Positions 20,173-30,212 of a stretch of 64,000 nt of DNA are shown here, piece after piece (position 1 is the first letter of the stretch; every line of letters starts with the position of its first letter). The position numbers were made by a program, and so were the translations under genes. The DNA comes from Nitrosospira lacus (GTDB taxonomy: Bacteria; Pseudomonadota; Gammaproteobacteria; Burkholderiales; Nitrosomonadaceae): positions 3,133,137 to 3,197,136 of the forward strand of contig NZ_CP021106.3 in assembly GCF_000355765.4 (NCBI RefSeq), in the 5' to 3' direction. The notes beneath the pieces are model-generated. The model saw only the letters and a list, made by a program, of their open reading frames with translations. It was not told the DNA's origin and did no database searches.

Positions 20173-21417
20173 TTAAGCCGGTATCATCCCTTGTCCGGCT
20201 CCCCGCTCCGCTTGCCTGATATTTTCGAGGGCTGCCTCGATGATATGGCGCGGTACGCCAATATTCATGCGCATGAAGCCACTGCCTGTTTCGCCGAACA
20301 GTGTTCCGGGACTCATGCCCACGCCGGCTTCATGCACGAAGAAATGCCTCAATTGCGCATCATTTATTCCCAATCGGGCAGTCAGCGCACGGCAATCAAG
20401 CCATAGCAGGTAGGTGCCCTCCGATTCGATAAGCCGGATGTCCGGGAGATGGATGGCCAGATACTCCGCTACGAAATCCCGCGTTTGCCGGATATAGATC
20501 AGCAACTCATCCAGCCATGCCTCGCCGTCCCGGTAGGCGGCCTCGAACGCGACAATACTGAATGGATTGGATGCGCTGACGTGCATGGTATCGAACACTT
20601 GGGCAAGTGCATTGCGATTCTCTGCATCAGGCACGATCAGAGCGGAAAGATTCAAGCCGGGGATATTGAACGTCTTGCTGGGTGCGACGGCGGTTACAAT
20701 ATTCACGCTGTTTTCGGCCGATGCCTCTGCCAGCACGGAAAGTACATGGTGTTTATTTCCCGAATAGATCAGATCAGCATGGATCTCATCCGAGAATATC
20801 ACCAGATCGTGCTTCTTCGCTATCCGCAGAATGTGTTCCAGCTCCCGCTTATTCCACACCCTGCCGACCGGATTATGCGGCGAACATAGCAATAGCAGGC
20901 TTGCTTCCGCCGCACATTGCTCCAGATGGTCAAAATCCATGGTGTAACGGTTGTTCCCCAGGCGCAATGGATTATGTACCAGTCGTCTGCCGGTACCGGT
21001 GACGGCCCAGAAAAAGGGAAAATACACGGGTGGTTGCACGATGACCGGCTCGCCCGCCTCGGCAAAAGCCATAACAGCGGCATACAGCGATGGGACCACA
21101 CCTGGACACATCACGATCCACTCGCGCCGCACGTCCCAGCCATGGCGGCGCCTCAACCAGTCCATCAACGATTCGTACAGACTCTCCGGATAAACGGTAT
21201 AGCCATACACCGGATGCGCAGCGCGTTTCGCAAGCGCCTGGGTCACAGCCGGCGGCGCGGCAAAGTCCATATCCGCTACCCATAGCGGAATGACCTCCGC
21301 TGCGCCAAACATGCTTTGCCGACCGTCATATTTGAGACTGGCGGTACCGGTGCGATCAATGTCGCGGTTGAAATCATGGCGGGAAACATCATTGCCACTC
21401 AAGCAATTCTCTCCCAC
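20173..21417 (-). CDS. PLP-dependent C-S lyase, MalY/PatB family, probable OvoB
   Basis: Fold-type I PLP enzyme of 414 residues, in the MalY/PatB group of cysteine-S-conjugate beta-lyases. Visible are VIPLWVADMDFAAPPAV near the N-terminus, SPHNPVGRVW, the cofactor-binding SDEIHADLIY, and the Schiff-base lysine in VAPSKTFNIPGLN. Its GTG start at 21417 lies inside the end of the ovoA-like gene (19-base overlap). Ovothiol A synthesis needs such a lyase to cleave the sulfoxide conjugate made by OvoA, so this is very probably the OvoB step rather than cystathionine lyase (inference from context). Confidence 0.85.
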   Translation of the reverse strand: MGENCLSGNDVSRHDFNRDIDRTGTASLKYDGRQSMFGAAEVIPLWVADMDFAAPPAVTQALAKRAAHPVYGYTVYPESLYESLMDWLRRRHGWDVRREWIVMCPGVVPSLYAAVMAFAEAGEPVIVQPPVYFPFFWAVTGTGRRLVHNPLRLGNNRYTMDFDHLEQCAAEASLLLLCSPHNPVGRVWNKRELEHILRIAKKHDLVIFSDEIHADLIYSGNKHHVLSVLAEASAENSVNIVTAVAPSKTFNIPGLNLSALIVPDAENRNALAQVFDTMHVSASNPFSIVAFEAAYRDGEAWLDELLIYIRQTRDFVAEYLAIHLPDIRLIESEGTYLLWLDCRALTARLGINDAQLRHFFVHEAGVGMSPGTLFGETGSGFMRMNIGVPRHIIEAALENIRQAERGAGQGMIPA

Positions 21418-23519
21418 ATCGTCATTTCCGAGAGCGTGTGCTGGAATTTCCGCCGGGTTTCACGGATAACAAATGGCACTTCCTGCGGGCCTTGAATCAG
21501 CTTGAAATGATTGCCGAGAATTTCTTTCAGGCCATCCAGAGTACTGAAGCTTTCGCCGTCCCGCTTGAATCCGCCAATCCATGCTTCCTTTTTTGTATGC
21601 TCCTCCAGCCACGTATAAGGCGAGGCAATCATCAGCAATCCCCCCAGGTTAAGCCTTGTATGAATAGTCGAGAGGAGTTTGGCCGGATCATAAAGACGAT
21701 CGATCAGATTGGCCGCGAGGATCAAGTCAAAGCCGCTGAAAAGGGTTTTGAGATTACAGGCATCGCCCTGGTAAAACCTTACTTTATGCTTGACAGCATC
21801 CAGGCCAAGACCCGTCAGGGTACGCTCCTTATAAAAAACGAGATCACCCTCATCCGTCAGCGTATAGCGCAGCACGCCCTGCCCCGCAAGCTGGACGCCC
21901 TGGCCGATGAAACGGGCAGAGAAGTCGATGCCGGTCACATCGTCGAAATGCCGCGCCAGTTCGAAAGTGGCCCGTCCGGAAGCACACCCAAGATCGAGCG
22001 CCTTATGAGCCGGCTTGTCCCCCATGGCGGCGATCGCCAGTTCAGCCAACGCCTTCGGAAAGTTGGGAACCCCAAAATATTCATCCCCATAATGAAACTC
22101 GGCATACTCCGAAAGCAGTTTATCGGTTTCGTAGTGAGAGTCCTGCTGAACGGCGGGCGCGTCGGCCACCACGTAGCGAAACCCGGTATGCTGAAAGAAA
22201 TGACGGCGAAAGGCATAACGCGCACTCTTGAGCGACTCGTTGCCACATGAGATCCATGAGCCTCCCTTCATGAGGTTATGCCGCCCATCGAATGTGGGTG
22301 TGGTGAAATCGTCGTAATGCGGATGAATGTCAAAGCCCTCGAAGGGATAAATCGGCGTTTCGGTCCATTGCCAGACGTTGCCGGCCACATCATAGAATTC
22401 TCCTTGCGGAAATTCATTGACGGGATGGCTGGAGGCAGAGTAGTCGAGATGAATATTGGCGGCTGCCGGCTCCGTGTGCGGGATCTCCGACAACCCGGCT
22501 ACGTCATAAAGCCGATACCATTCATCTTCTGTCGGCAATCTGAACGGCTGACCGGTTGCGGCGGCTTTCCAGTTGCAAAAGGCCTTGGCCTCATGATAGT
22601 TCACCTCCACCGGCCAGTCCCAGGGCATGGGTATTTCTTCGGTCATCAAGCGCAGCCGCCACTCGCTGCCATGTCTGATCCAGAAAGTAGGGTAGCCCGC
22701 GCAAGTATGCCGTTGCCACGCACGGCCTTCTTCTTCCCAGCAACTTTCCATGCCATAGCCATTGGCCTCGACGAAAGCCAGAAACTCCTGATTGCTCACC
22801 AGGTATTTTCCAGCCTGGAATGCCGCAACTTCCGCTATATGACGGCCATATTCATTGTCCCATCCGTAGACAGGATCGGCCTTGCTTTTGCCCAGCGAAA
22901 CCACACCCGCCGGCACATGGATCAACTGATTTTGTGGTGCTGGGCCGGATTTGCGGCAAGGTTCCCATGCGGGATGTGGCTTGACGTATTCAAGTGCGTG
23001 CTGCCGGATGAGGACCGAAGAAGTTTCCAGATGAATACGCTCGTGCTCGATCCCCATCAGAATGGTCCACCAGGGATTATCCCAGCCAATCGGCAAAGTC
23101 AGCGGCACTTCGCTGATGAGCCGGTCGACGGTGCTGCGAATGGTGTTGCGATAGATACGCACTTCATCAACAGACGGCCAGTCGTAATGAGCAGTGTTCA
23201 GATCATCCCAGCTCATCTCATCGACCCCGACCGCGAACATCGATTCCAGTCTGGGGTTGATTCTCTCCGTAATCAGGCCCGCGAGCAGCAATTTATTGGC
23301 AAAGAAGGTTGCCGTGTGACCGAGGTAGAAAATCAGCGGATGCCGCAACGATATCGGTTTCCTGAAATAGGCTTCATCGCCATGCAGCATTTCGAAAAGC
23401 TGCTCGTAACGATCCAGTGTGGCATGAAAATAGGCACGTATCTCCTCACGCTTTGCGGCGACATCCCCACCGGATAGCATGGGACTTCGTTGGAAAAGCA
23501 ATTTTGGCATAGAGCGCAT
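21399..23519 (-). CDS. ovoA: 5-histidylcysteine sulfoxide synthase / N-methyltransferase OvoA
   Basis: Iron enzyme of ovothiol A synthesis that joins cysteine and histidine with oxygen to give 5-histidylcysteine sulfoxide; its C-terminal domain N-methylates the mercaptohistidine product. The 706 residues give the full three-part layout: DinB-like domain with probable iron ligands His68 (LGHTATF), His159 and His163 (HERIHLE), formylglycine-generating-enzyme-like domain (about 190-440, with GGSWISCGNESLKSARYAFR), and a SAM methyltransferase domain (about 480-700, ALDLGCASGRATFELA). EgtB proteins lack the last domain. Overlap with the downstream C-S lyase supports an ovothiol operon. Confidence 0.9.
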   Translation of the reverse strand: MRSMPKLLFQRSPMLSGGDVAAKREEIRAYFHATLDRYEQLFEMLHGDEAYFRKPISLRHPLIFYLGHTATFFANKLLLAGLITERINPRLESMFAVGVDEMSWDDLNTAHYDWPSVDEVRIYRNTIRSTVDRLISEVPLTLPIGWDNPWWTILMGIEHERIHLETSSVLIRQHALEYVKPHPAWEPCRKSGPAPQNQLIHVPAGVVSLGKSKADPVYGWDNEYGRHIAEVAAFQAGKYLVSNQEFLAFVEANGYGMESCWEEEGRAWQRHTCAGYPTFWIRHGSEWRLRLMTEEIPMPWDWPVEVNYHEAKAFCNWKAAATGQPFRLPTEDEWYRLYDVAGLSEIPHTEPAAANIHLDYSASSHPVNEFPQGEFYDVAGNVWQWTETPIYPFEGFDIHPHYDDFTTPTFDGRHNLMKGGSWISCGNESLKSARYAFRRHFFQHTGFRYVVADAPAVQQDSHYETDKLLSEYAEFHYGDEYFGVPNFPKALAELAIAAMGDKPAHKALDLGCASGRATFELARHFDDVTGIDFSARFIGQGVQLAGQGVLRYTLTDEGDLVFYKERTLTGLGLDAVKHKVRFYQGDACNLKTLFSGFDLILAANLIDRLYDPAKLLSTIHTRLNLGGLLMIASPYTWLEEHTKKEAWIGGFKRDGESFSTLDGLKEILGNHFKLIQGPQEVPFVIRETRRKFQHTLSEMTMWERIA

Positions 23520-23876
23520 AGGACTAATTTTCAGACTTTTTGAAAGCAGGTTGGACAGGCATTATAACTTTTCGTGCGTTCAAATTCACATTCAATCCAA
23601 GTACAAGCTGTCTCAATAAAAAAAGTAACCGGCGGAGTCTGACCGGAGAACATATTGCCTCAAATTATGGGTAACTAGATTTGGAGGCCATAGCTACCGG
23701 AATCATGGACTTATGCGGTGTATTAGACCAGCCCGAAGCGACTAAGCAGGCATTGTCTGTCAGATTCGATTGCGGTGACGGAAGTGAGCTCCATAATTTC
23801 CTTCGCACCGCATTCTATCGCCCCCGCAACCAAAACCGCCTTCACCCGTTCTGAGCCATGATGGCGCGCTCATTGG
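23520..23876. other. 357-base gap between acyl carrier protein and ovoA genes
   Basis: No intact gene. On the minus strand a 48-codon open stretch (about 23852-23728) reads ERVKAVLVAGAIECGAKEIM and continues to a TAA but has no start or ribosome site. It may be a decayed gene remnant; I could not assign a family. The ovoA promoter should lie near 23520-23620. Confidence 0.4.
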
Positions 23877-24137
23877 CTAGTTTCTAGCGCACCGGCGCGC
23901 GAGATAATCAACTGCGCTGTTCAATGTCAGGAGTTCTACATAATCTTTCTCGGGAATATCGACGCCGAGTATTTCATGCAGTCGTATGATGACATTCAGA
24001 AAATCGAAAGAATCGATATCGATCTGCTCGCGCAGCGGCCGATCTGGCGCGATCGTGGCCGGCTCCACCTCTGGCGCAATAGCGCCCAGGACATCGAAGA
24101 TAACGGCTCTGATTTCCTCATGAGTGCGCGCGGTCAT
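23877..24137 (-). CDS. Acyl carrier protein-like, last gene of a 2-oxoacid dehydrogenase operon
   Basis: An 86-residue phosphopantetheine-binding protein. The four-helix ACP core and the attachment Ser43 in [10 protein letters not shown] are evident, followed by [14 protein letters not shown]. Its ATG overlaps the E2 stop (ATGA), so it is coupled to the 2-oxoacid dehydrogenase genes. It is not the fatty-acid AcpP, which has a DSLDTVEL-type motif and normally sits in the fab cluster. It may receive an acyl group made by the neighbouring enzymes; the target pathway is not visible. It needs a phosphopantetheinyl transferase from elsewhere. Confidence 0.85.
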   Translation of the reverse strand: MTARTHEEIRAVIFDVLGAIAPEVEPATIAPDRPLREQIDIDSFDFLNVIIRLHEILGVDIPEKDYVELLTLNSAVDYLARRCARN

Positions 24138-25339
24138 TGCAATTGCTCCGGTTTCTGCAACAGCCTGTCGAGCGCGGCAAGAAACAGTCCGCCGCGGTGG
24201 CCATCGCTGGCGCGATGATCAGCCGAAAGTGTGGCAGTGGCAATTTTTCGCACAACGACCGCGCCATTTTCGATCCAAGGCCGCTCGGTCACCTTACCCA
24301 AGCCAATAATTGCGACCTGCGGCGGATAAATTACGCCGAACACGCCTTTGACGCCCTGTTCGCCCAGGCTGGTAAAGGTTATGGTAGGATCGCTCAATTC
24401 GGAACTGCGTAGCCGGCCGCTACGCACGCGGGTTATCAGATCGCGCAGATCGGACATCAATTCATCCAGCCTCTTTTTGTCCGCATCGTGAATCGCGGGT
24501 GCAACCAGACCGCCTCCCCGCATTGCAATTGCCATGCCGAGATGCACCGTCGAGGATGACTGGAACTTACCGTCAACCCAGAACCCGTTCAGCTCCGGCA
24601 CTTCATGCAAAGCGAGCGCAACCGCTTTCATGAATGGAACAACGGGCAGCAGGCGCTCTGTCACGCTGCGTTTGAGATTTTCTGCATCAAGCCAGCCCGT
24701 GACGGCAGTCACATCGATATCGGTCGCGAGATAATAGTGAGGAATCTCGCGCTTCGAGCGCGACATTGCCGCAGCGATGGCACTCCTCATTTTAGCCTGC
24801 CAACCTGCTCCCTTCTCCTTGGGAGCGGGCTTCCTTACCTGAGCCGCAAGCTCCACGTCCTCGCGGGAGACCACTCCGCCGGGCTCCGCCGGTCGTACCG
24901 ATGCGATATCGACACCCAGTTCTTCGGCGAGCTTGCGTGCCGACGGCGAGACCCGGACACGGGTTTCACCTTCGGCTGAAGCAGCGGCAGAAACGGGCGC
25001 CATTCGACTTGTTGGCAGTTCGACAGTGGGGTGGCCAGGTCCCGCCTCAACATGAGGAATTTCGGGTTTCCCAAATGTCTGTGCAGTTTTGGCTACACTC
25101 TCATCCGGGGCGCGAACGAATGCGAGAATTTCCCCTACAGGTACTTTGCTGCCTGTTTCCACCACAAGTTTGTCAACAATCCCCGACTCCCAGATCTCGA
25201 CGTCGACCGCGCCCTTCTGGGTTTCGACCACTGCGGCAACCTGTCCGCGCTTCACTGGATCACCGGGCTTTATAAGCCAATCGACAAGTATGCCTGCCTC
25301 CATATCGGCGCCGAGCGAGGGCATACGAAATTCATACAT
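24134..25339 (-). CDS. 2-oxoacid dehydrogenase E2, dihydrolipoamide acyltransferase
   Basis: Acyl-transfer core of a pyruvate, branched-chain or acetoin dehydrogenase-type complex. The 401 residues hold one lipoyl domain (1-75, lipoylated Lys42 in [13 protein letters not shown]), a peripheral subunit-binding domain (about 130-165, [17 protein letters not shown]), and the catalytic domain with His375 and Asp379 in HRASDG. The single lipoyl domain differs from the multi-lipoyl AceF of many proteobacteria. It overlaps E1beta by 8 bases and the ACP by 4. No E3 gene is near, so a shared dihydrolipoamide dehydrogenase must serve it. Confidence 0.92.
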   Translation of the reverse strand: MYEFRMPSLGADMEAGILVDWLIKPGDPVKRGQVAAVVETQKGAVDVEIWESGIVDKLVVETGSKVPVGEILAFVRAPDESVAKTAQTFGKPEIPHVEAGPGHPTVELPTSRMAPVSAAASAEGETRVRVSPSARKLAEELGVDIASVRPAEPGGVVSREDVELAAQVRKPAPKEKGAGWQAKMRSAIAAAMSRSKREIPHYYLATDIDVTAVTGWLDAENLKRSVTERLLPVVPFMKAVALALHEVPELNGFWVDGKFQSSSTVHLGMAIAMRGGGLVAPAIHDADKKRLDELMSDLRDLITRVRSGRLRSSELSDPTITFTSLGEQGVKGVFGVIYPPQVAIIGLGKVTERPWIENGAVVVRKIATATLSADHRASDGHRGGLFLAALDRLLQKPEQLQ

Positions 25340-26342
25340 GGCGGTTTACCGTGCGTAACGCCGCTTCAAAAATCGTATCAACCTGCGGAATGGCGGCTTG
25401 TTCAAGATGCCGTGCATAGGGAATTGGCACTTCCGCACTGCACACGCGCGCGACGGGTGCATCAAGTTCATAGAATGCTTCCTCCATCACCCGTGCCATG
25501 ATTTCAGCCGCCAAACTGCCGCTCTTCCATCCTTCGTCGACGATTACCATGCGATGCGTCTTCTTAAGCGATGCAAGCACCGTCACCATGTCCAGCGGAC
25601 GCAACGTGCGCAAATCGATCACTTCAGCGGCCACGCCGTTCGCCATAAGCCGTTCCGCCGCCTGTAGAGTCTTGTAAAGGCATCCACCATAAGTGACAAG
25701 CGTGAGATCGCCGCCTGGGCGGCGCACGGCCGCATGATCAATATCGACAGGCCCGGCATCCGGCGCGAGCTCACCCTCGAGATTATATAGCAGCGTATTT
25801 TCAAACATTACAACGGGATCCGGGTCCATGAGCGCCGTCCATAACATGCCGCGCGCGTCCGCCAGCGTCGCCGGCGCCACAACCCGGACGCCAGGAATGT
25901 GCGCATAAAGTCCTTCAAAACTGTGCGAATGTTGCGCCGCGAGCTGCCTGCCAGCACCGGTGGTCATGCGTATTACCAGCGGAATGCTGAACTGTCCACC
26001 CGACATATGGCGGAGGGTAGCCGCATTATTGAGAATCTGATCGAGCGCCAGCAGACTGAAGTTGCATGTCATGATTTCAACGATCGGCAGCATGCCGTTC
26101 AGGGCAGCGCCGATGCCGGCGCCAACGAATGCCGACTCCGACAGCGGCGCATCGCGTATGCGCTCCTCACCGAACTCCTGAAGCAAGCCTTTGCTCACCG
26201 CATACGTGCCGCCGTAGCGGCCGACATCCTCGCCCATCAGAAATACACGCGGATCGCGCTGCATCGCATCGCGCAGCGCCATTCGCAGCGCTTCACGATA
26301 AGTGATGCCACTTACGGCAGTGGCAGTCGCGTTGCTCGTCAT
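25332..26342 (-). CDS. 2-oxoacid dehydrogenase E1 component, beta subunit
   Basis: Pairs with the alpha subunit to form the thiamine-diphosphate-dependent E1 heterotetramer. From the ATG at 26342 it has 336 residues; this start overlaps the E1alpha stop by 4 bases and gives [20 protein letters not shown], the normal N-terminus. A longer frame to 26396 only adds 18 atypical residues. Conserved parts include [29 protein letters not shown], and [15 protein letters not shown]. The substrate may be pyruvate or acetoin; sequence alone does not settle it. Confidence 0.93.
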   Translation of the reverse strand: MTSNATATAVSGITYREALRMALRDAMQRDPRVFLMGEDVGRYGGTYAVSKGLLQEFGEERIRDAPLSESAFVGAGIGAALNGMLPIVEIMTCNFSLLALDQILNNAATLRHMSGGQFSIPLVIRMTTGAGRQLAAQHSHSFEGLYAHIPGVRVVAPATLADARGMLWTALMDPDPVVMFENTLLYNLEGELAPDAGPVDIDHAAVRRPGGDLTLVTYGGCLYKTLQAAERLMANGVAAEVIDLRTLRPLDMVTVLASLKKTHRMVIVDEGWKSGSLAAEIMARVMEEAFYELDAPVARVCSAEVPIPYARHLEQAAIPQVDTIFEAALRTVNRHV

Positions 26343-27310
26343 GACGACCGGGGTACCGTGTACACGTCGCGTGCAAGCACCTCGACCGGCTCCCATGTGC
26401 CCGCCTCGGCAAATTCAACCGCCTGTGCGATTTCCTGCGTGACTTCTTCCTCGATCAATTCCACGTCAGCCGGCGACAACCATTTCTCGTGCATTGCGCG
26501 AACGGTAAATCCCGCAATCGGACAGCGCTGCTTCCAGCGATCGACTTCGTCCTTGCTACGGTAAAGCTCGGGGTCGAACATCGAATGCGCTCGAAAACGA
26601 TAGGTGCGAAATTCGATAAAATAGGGGCCGTTGCCGCCGCGCACAAACTGCGCCGCTTCATCCGTTGCTTCCAATACCGCGAGTACGTCCATGCCATCGA
26701 CACTTTTTCCCGGCACCCGATAGCTCGCTGCTTTTTCCACGAGATTGGTATTAGCCTCGGACCGCTCAAGCGCGGTGCCCATTGCGTAATAATTATTTTC
26801 GCACAGGAACAGTACCGGAACTTTCCACAAGGAAGCCAGATTCATCGATTCATGAAACTCACCCTCGGCGATGGAGCCCTCGCCGAAGAAACAGGCGGCG
26901 AGCCCTGTATGATGCTGCATTTTTTGCGCAAGCGCATAGCCGGTTGCCAGCGGAAATTCGCCTCCGACAATCGCATTGCCACCATAAAATTTTCTCGCGG
27001 CAGCGAATAAATGCATGGATCCGCCCCGTCCGTGCGAGCAGCCTTCGACTTTTCCGTACATCTCCGCCATGATCTCCCGGGCGGGAATGCCGCGTGCCAG
27101 CGCATGCCCGTGTTCCCGGTACGTGGCAAATATGGCGTCTTCCGGCCGCAATGCCCGCATGGCCCCCGTAGCGACGGCCTCTTCGCCGATATACAGATGC
27201 AAAAAACCGCGGATTTTTCCTGCGCTGTATAATACTGCCGACTTTTCCTCAAAGCGGCGGATCCGCACCATTCCATGAAGTAGCGCACGGGCGAGCTTTG
27301 CATCAGGCAT
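26339..27310 (-). CDS. 2-oxoacid dehydrogenase E1 component, alpha subunit
   Basis: Thiamine-diphosphate-binding alpha chain (323 residues) that decarboxylates the 2-oxoacid. The cofactor motif is [20 protein letters not shown] with the following [17 protein letters not shown] and [13 protein letters not shown], the segment near the active-site loop, are also present. The ATG at 27310 overlaps the acyl-CoA synthetase stop (TGATG); a GTG at 27313 is an alternative. Size and layout resemble PdhA/AcoA of the heterotetrameric type rather than the homodimeric AceE of most proteobacteria, so this is probably a second, special-purpose complex. Confidence 0.93.
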   Translation of the reverse strand: MPDAKLARALLHGMVRIRRFEEKSAVLYSAGKIRGFLHLYIGEEAVATGAMRALRPEDAIFATYREHGHALARGIPAREIMAEMYGKVEGCSHGRGGSMHLFAAARKFYGGNAIVGGEFPLATGYALAQKMQHHTGLAACFFGEGSIAEGEFHESMNLASLWKVPVLFLCENNYYAMGTALERSEANTNLVEKAASYRVPGKSVDGMDVLAVLEATDEAAQFVRGGNGPYFIEFRTYRFRAHSMFDPELYRSKDEVDRWKQRCPIAGFTVRAMHEKWLSPADVELIEEEVTQEIAQAVEFAEAGTWEPVEVLARDVYTVPRSS

Positions 27311-29076
27311 CACGCACCGCTCTCCAGTGTCGAGATGTCACCTTCGGGCAGCCCGAGTTCGCGCGCCTTGAGTAGCCTGCGCATGATCTTGCCGCTGCGC
27401 GTTTTAGGAAGGCTTTCAACAAAATCGATTTCCTTGGGAGCGACTGCCGCGCCAAGTCGCTTGCGCGCGAAGCCGAGCAGTTCGCGCCGTAATGCCTCAC
27501 TTGCCACATAGCAGGGTTTAAGCGCAATAAATGCTTTGACTGTTTCAAGCTGCATCGGATCCGGCTTGCCGATGACACCCGCTTCGGCCACCGCCGGATG
27601 CTCCATCAACGCGCTTTCGACTTCGAACGGACCAATCAGATGGCCCGAGGATTTGATCACGTCATCGGCGCGTCCGACGAACCAATAGTAGCCATCTTGG
27701 TCACACTTCGCGAGATCTCCGGTCAGGTACCACCCGTCAGCAAAACACTTGCGGTAGCGCTCATCATCGTTGAGATAGCCGCGAAACATTGACGGCCAGC
27801 CGCGCTTCAGCGCGAGTTCGCCTTGGACATCCGGCGCCGTGATGATCTCAATGGCCTCTCCTCCGCAGCGTTTGACAATCGCAGCCTTGATGCCCGGAAG
27901 CGGCTTACCCATGGAACCTGGCTTGATATTCATCGCCGCATAGTTGGCGATCATGATGCCACCTGTTTCCGTTTGCCACCAGTTGTCATGGATTGGAAGT
28001 CCGAATGCATCCAGTCCCCACTGAACAGCTTGCGGATTCAATGGCTCGCCCACGCTTGCGATAAAGCGGAGTTGGGGAAATTCATGTTGGCGCACAGACT
28101 CTGCACCCCCCTTCATCATCATGCGTACGGCGGTCGGCGCCGTATACCACACGCTGATCTTTTGTTCCGCCAGAATGGAATACCAGCGCTCCGCATCGAA
28201 ATCTCCCTCGTCCACGATGCTGGTGATACCGTTGGTGAGCGGCGAAATGATCCCATACGAGGTGCCGGTGACCCAGCCCGGATCGGCCGTGCACCAGAAA
28301 ATGTCCTCGGCATGAAAATCGAGCGCGAGCCTGCCGGTCATGTCATGCGCAACCACAGCGCCGTGTACGTGAACGGCCCCCTTGGGCTTGCCCGTGGTAC
28401 CGCTCGTGAAATGCAACAGCGCCGGGTCTCCGGGCGAGGTAGGCCCGATTACAAAGGCTGTACTCGCGTCTCGCAGCAACCCGGCAAGATCGAGTGTGCC
28501 AGGTATGCTATCCGGGATTTCGCTGTCATGCACCAGCAGTACATGCTTCAACTGCGGCAACCGCTCACGCAAGCCGGCAATCTTTTTCTGGTACAGGCTT
28601 GCTGTCGTCACTAGTACGCTGCCGGCGCCCAGCGTCAGCCGTGTTTGTATCGGCTCGGGCCCGAATGCCGAAAACAAAGGGCTCGCTACGCAACGCTGCT
28701 TGAGCGTCCCCAGCACAGCAATATAGAGTTCCGGAATGCGTCCAGCCAGCACGAATACACGTTCACCCGGCTGAACCCCAATCCCGGCGAGCACATTCGC
28801 AAAGCGGTTGGTTTGTTCTTCAAGCTCTTGGTAGCTGAAATCCTGCCTGGCACCGTTCCTGCCCAACCAGCGGAGCGCCAGATGTTGCCCCTGTGACCCC
28901 TTCGCGTGACGCGTGACCGCTTCATGAGCAATATTGATGCTATGGCCATCGGCCAGCCCAGCCAGTGTCTGTGCCGCAGCTTCCCAGGTAAATTCGCGAT
29001 AGGTCCGCGCGTAATCGCTCATATTCGGCGCCACGCGGAAGCTGGTCAACGGCTTGGTAATGATGTTTGCTGTCAT
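27310..29076 (-). CDS. acsA: AMP-forming acetyl/acyl-CoA synthetase
   Basis: Adenylate-forming enzyme (588 residues) that activates acetate or a related short acid to its CoA ester. The P-loop-like motif [48 protein letters not shown] and the catalytic lysine in [14 protein letters not shown] are all seen. The length is close to Bacillus AcsA and shorter than Escherichia coli Acs. It leads a five-gene operon with E1alpha, E1beta, E2 and ACP, joined by overlaps. The catalytic lysine motif is the usual target of PatZ-type acetylation, and a PatZ-like protein is encoded at 30213-32891. Confidence 0.9.
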   Translation of the reverse strand: MTANIITKPLTSFRVAPNMSDYARTYREFTWEAAAQTLAGLADGHSINIAHEAVTRHAKGSQGQHLALRWLGRNGARQDFSYQELEEQTNRFANVLAGIGVQPGERVFVLAGRIPELYIAVLGTLKQRCVASPLFSAFGPEPIQTRLTLGAGSVLVTTASLYQKKIAGLRERLPQLKHVLLVHDSEIPDSIPGTLDLAGLLRDASTAFVIGPTSPGDPALLHFTSGTTGKPKGAVHVHGAVVAHDMTGRLALDFHAEDIFWCTADPGWVTGTSYGIISPLTNGITSIVDEGDFDAERWYSILAEQKISVWYTAPTAVRMMMKGGAESVRQHEFPQLRFIASVGEPLNPQAVQWGLDAFGLPIHDNWWQTETGGIMIANYAAMNIKPGSMGKPLPGIKAAIVKRCGGEAIEIITAPDVQGELALKRGWPSMFRGYLNDDERYRKCFADGWYLTGDLAKCDQDGYYWFVGRADDVIKSSGHLIGPFEVESALMEHPAVAEAGVIGKPDPMQLETVKAFIALKPCYVASEALRRELLGFARKRLGAAVAPKEIDFVESLPKTRSGKIMRRLLKARELGLPEGDISTLESGA

Positions 29077-29695
29077 ACGAGGCGGTTTTCCATTGGATGG
29101 CAGCGGCAGAAGGCCAAGGGGCCTGATGGAAATTTCAGGCTGTTTGATTCAGTCTAATCACAGACTGCCTGAACGTCAACCTGACTCGCGACTGCTTTTT
29201 ATGTCGATTCCTGAAGTTCCTATACTGGTCGAGGTGGAGCCATAGTCCTATTCTGCATGGATGTATGTCGATTTCCGCCAATCACAATACAAATGATTCA
29301 AACGTGTCACGAGGAGACAGTCGAGTTTCAGCTCCAAAGCTGTCATTCACGCATATGTGACAGACCGAATCCTGGCTGACAAAAACTTCCTCTTCCGCAT
29401 GCTATGTCAATCAGCGCGGAATTTTGATCAGTTTCAGCTGCAATCTGCTGATGTAACAATTTTTTATACGATTTGAGCATGGTCAGAATTCAACGCTGTT
29501 ATGGAGTGGTCAAATTTGCTGCTCATTTACACGTCTGTGAATAAAAACTTGAACTTATTGAGATAATGCGTATCCTAATTAAGTCTTTTGGATTCAAGCT
29601 GTAGAATATGATACCTCTGGTTGACTCTTTTTCCTTGATATTCGATGGCCGCATACGGATCACCGTAAGCGTAAATTCATTTTTAAGGAAATAGC
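29077..29695. other. 619-base gap between acsA and the second cold-shock gene
   Basis: No gene recognised. It must hold the promoter of the acsA operon (left side) and that of the cold-shock gene (right side). For the latter a plausible pair is TTGAAC (29549-29554) and TATCCT (29571-29576) with 16 bases between, giving a leader of roughly 110 bases, in the range of cold-shock leaders. Confidence 0.5.
29549..29576 (+). promoter_or_regulatory. Candidate sigma-70 promoter of the second cold-shock gene
   Basis: TTGAAC and TATCCT are spaced by 16 bases, upstream of a roughly 110-base AT-rich leader and AAGGAA (29685-29690), which lies 5 bases before the ATG. The match is moderate, so it is only a candidate. 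Confidence 0.4.
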
Positions 29696-29899
29696 ATGGC
29701 AACAGGTATTGTAAAGTGGTTCAACGACGCCAAAGGTTTTGGCTTTATTACACCGGATGGCGGTGGGGAAGATTTGTTTGCACACTTCTCTGCGATCAAC
29801 AGTGACGGTTTCAAGTCGTTGCGCGAAACCCAGCGTGTCACTTTCGACGTGACGACCGGGCCCAAGGGTCTGCAGGCATCGAATATCAAGCCTGAATAA
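29696..29899 (+). CDS. Cold-shock protein, CspA family (second copy)
   Basis: 67-residue cold-shock domain protein, opening [20 protein letters not shown], with RNP1 (KGFGFI) and RNP2 (DLFAHF). It differs from the copy at 6942-7145 mainly in the second half ([17 protein letters not shown]), so the two are paralogues with possibly different regulation. AAGGAA forms the ribosome site and a terminator follows 22 bases after the stop, so it is a single-gene unit. Confidence 0.95.
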   Translation: MATGIVKWFNDAKGFGFITPDGGGEDLFAHFSAINSDGFKSLRETQRVTFDVTTGPKGLQASNIKPE

Positions 29900-29920
29900 A
29901 ATCGAGCAGAAGCAATCCGA

Positions 29921-29947
29921 GAACCCCGGCCAGTCCGGGGTTTTTTA
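29921..29947 (+). terminator. Rho-independent terminator of the second cold-shock gene
   Basis: AACCCCGG pairs with CCGGGGTT around CCAGT (about 29922-29942), followed by a run of six Ts on the plus strand, just after the cold-shock stop codon. Confidence 0.88.
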
Positions 29948-29964
29948 TGCGCGGAGAAATCAAT

Positions 29965-29980
29965 CTAAATCCGGCAGTTA
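29965..29980 (-). repeat. Short dispersed repeat, partial copy
   Basis: On the minus strand TAACTGCCGGATTTAG matches the second half of the element at 56243-56270 with two changes. No gene start is associated with it. Confidence 0.35.
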
Positions 29981-30212
29981 AACGGGGCGGAGTGTGCGGT
30001 CTTTGAAATGCAAGACAAGGTGCACGACGCGGAAGGGTGCGACCGCGCGGGATGTCAACACCGATTTTTTTCAAATCCGACAGACTGCCAGTGTAGTTGG
30101 ACTCATTGAAGCCATTCCGAGTCTCATTGTTTATCACCCCCTCTAATTGAAACAATGTCCATGAATCACACAGCTGATAGATTAGCAACCAATTACCGCA
30201 TACCTGTTGCTG

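Larger units (their letters stand above)
29900..30212. other. 313-base gap after the cold-shock gene
   Basis: Apart from the cold-shock terminator and a partial copy of the dispersed repeat (29965-29980) I see nothing assignable. It separates two convergent genes and so needs no promoter. Confidence 0.5.

Noticed and set aside
20173-21417. Calling the PLP lyase MetC/MalY for methionine or maltose regulation
   Set aside because: The family fits, but the 19-base overlap with ovoA makes an ovothiol role much more likely.
23877-24137. Calling the ACP the fatty-acid synthesis AcpP
   Set aside because: Its pantetheine motif DSFDFLNV and its operon context differ from AcpP in the fab cluster.
29524-29526. 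Fourth MSSQ-like frame on the minus strand near 29526 (MSSKFDHS...)
   Set aside because: The bases differ from the repeat (AGC AGC AAA) and no gene starts right after it.
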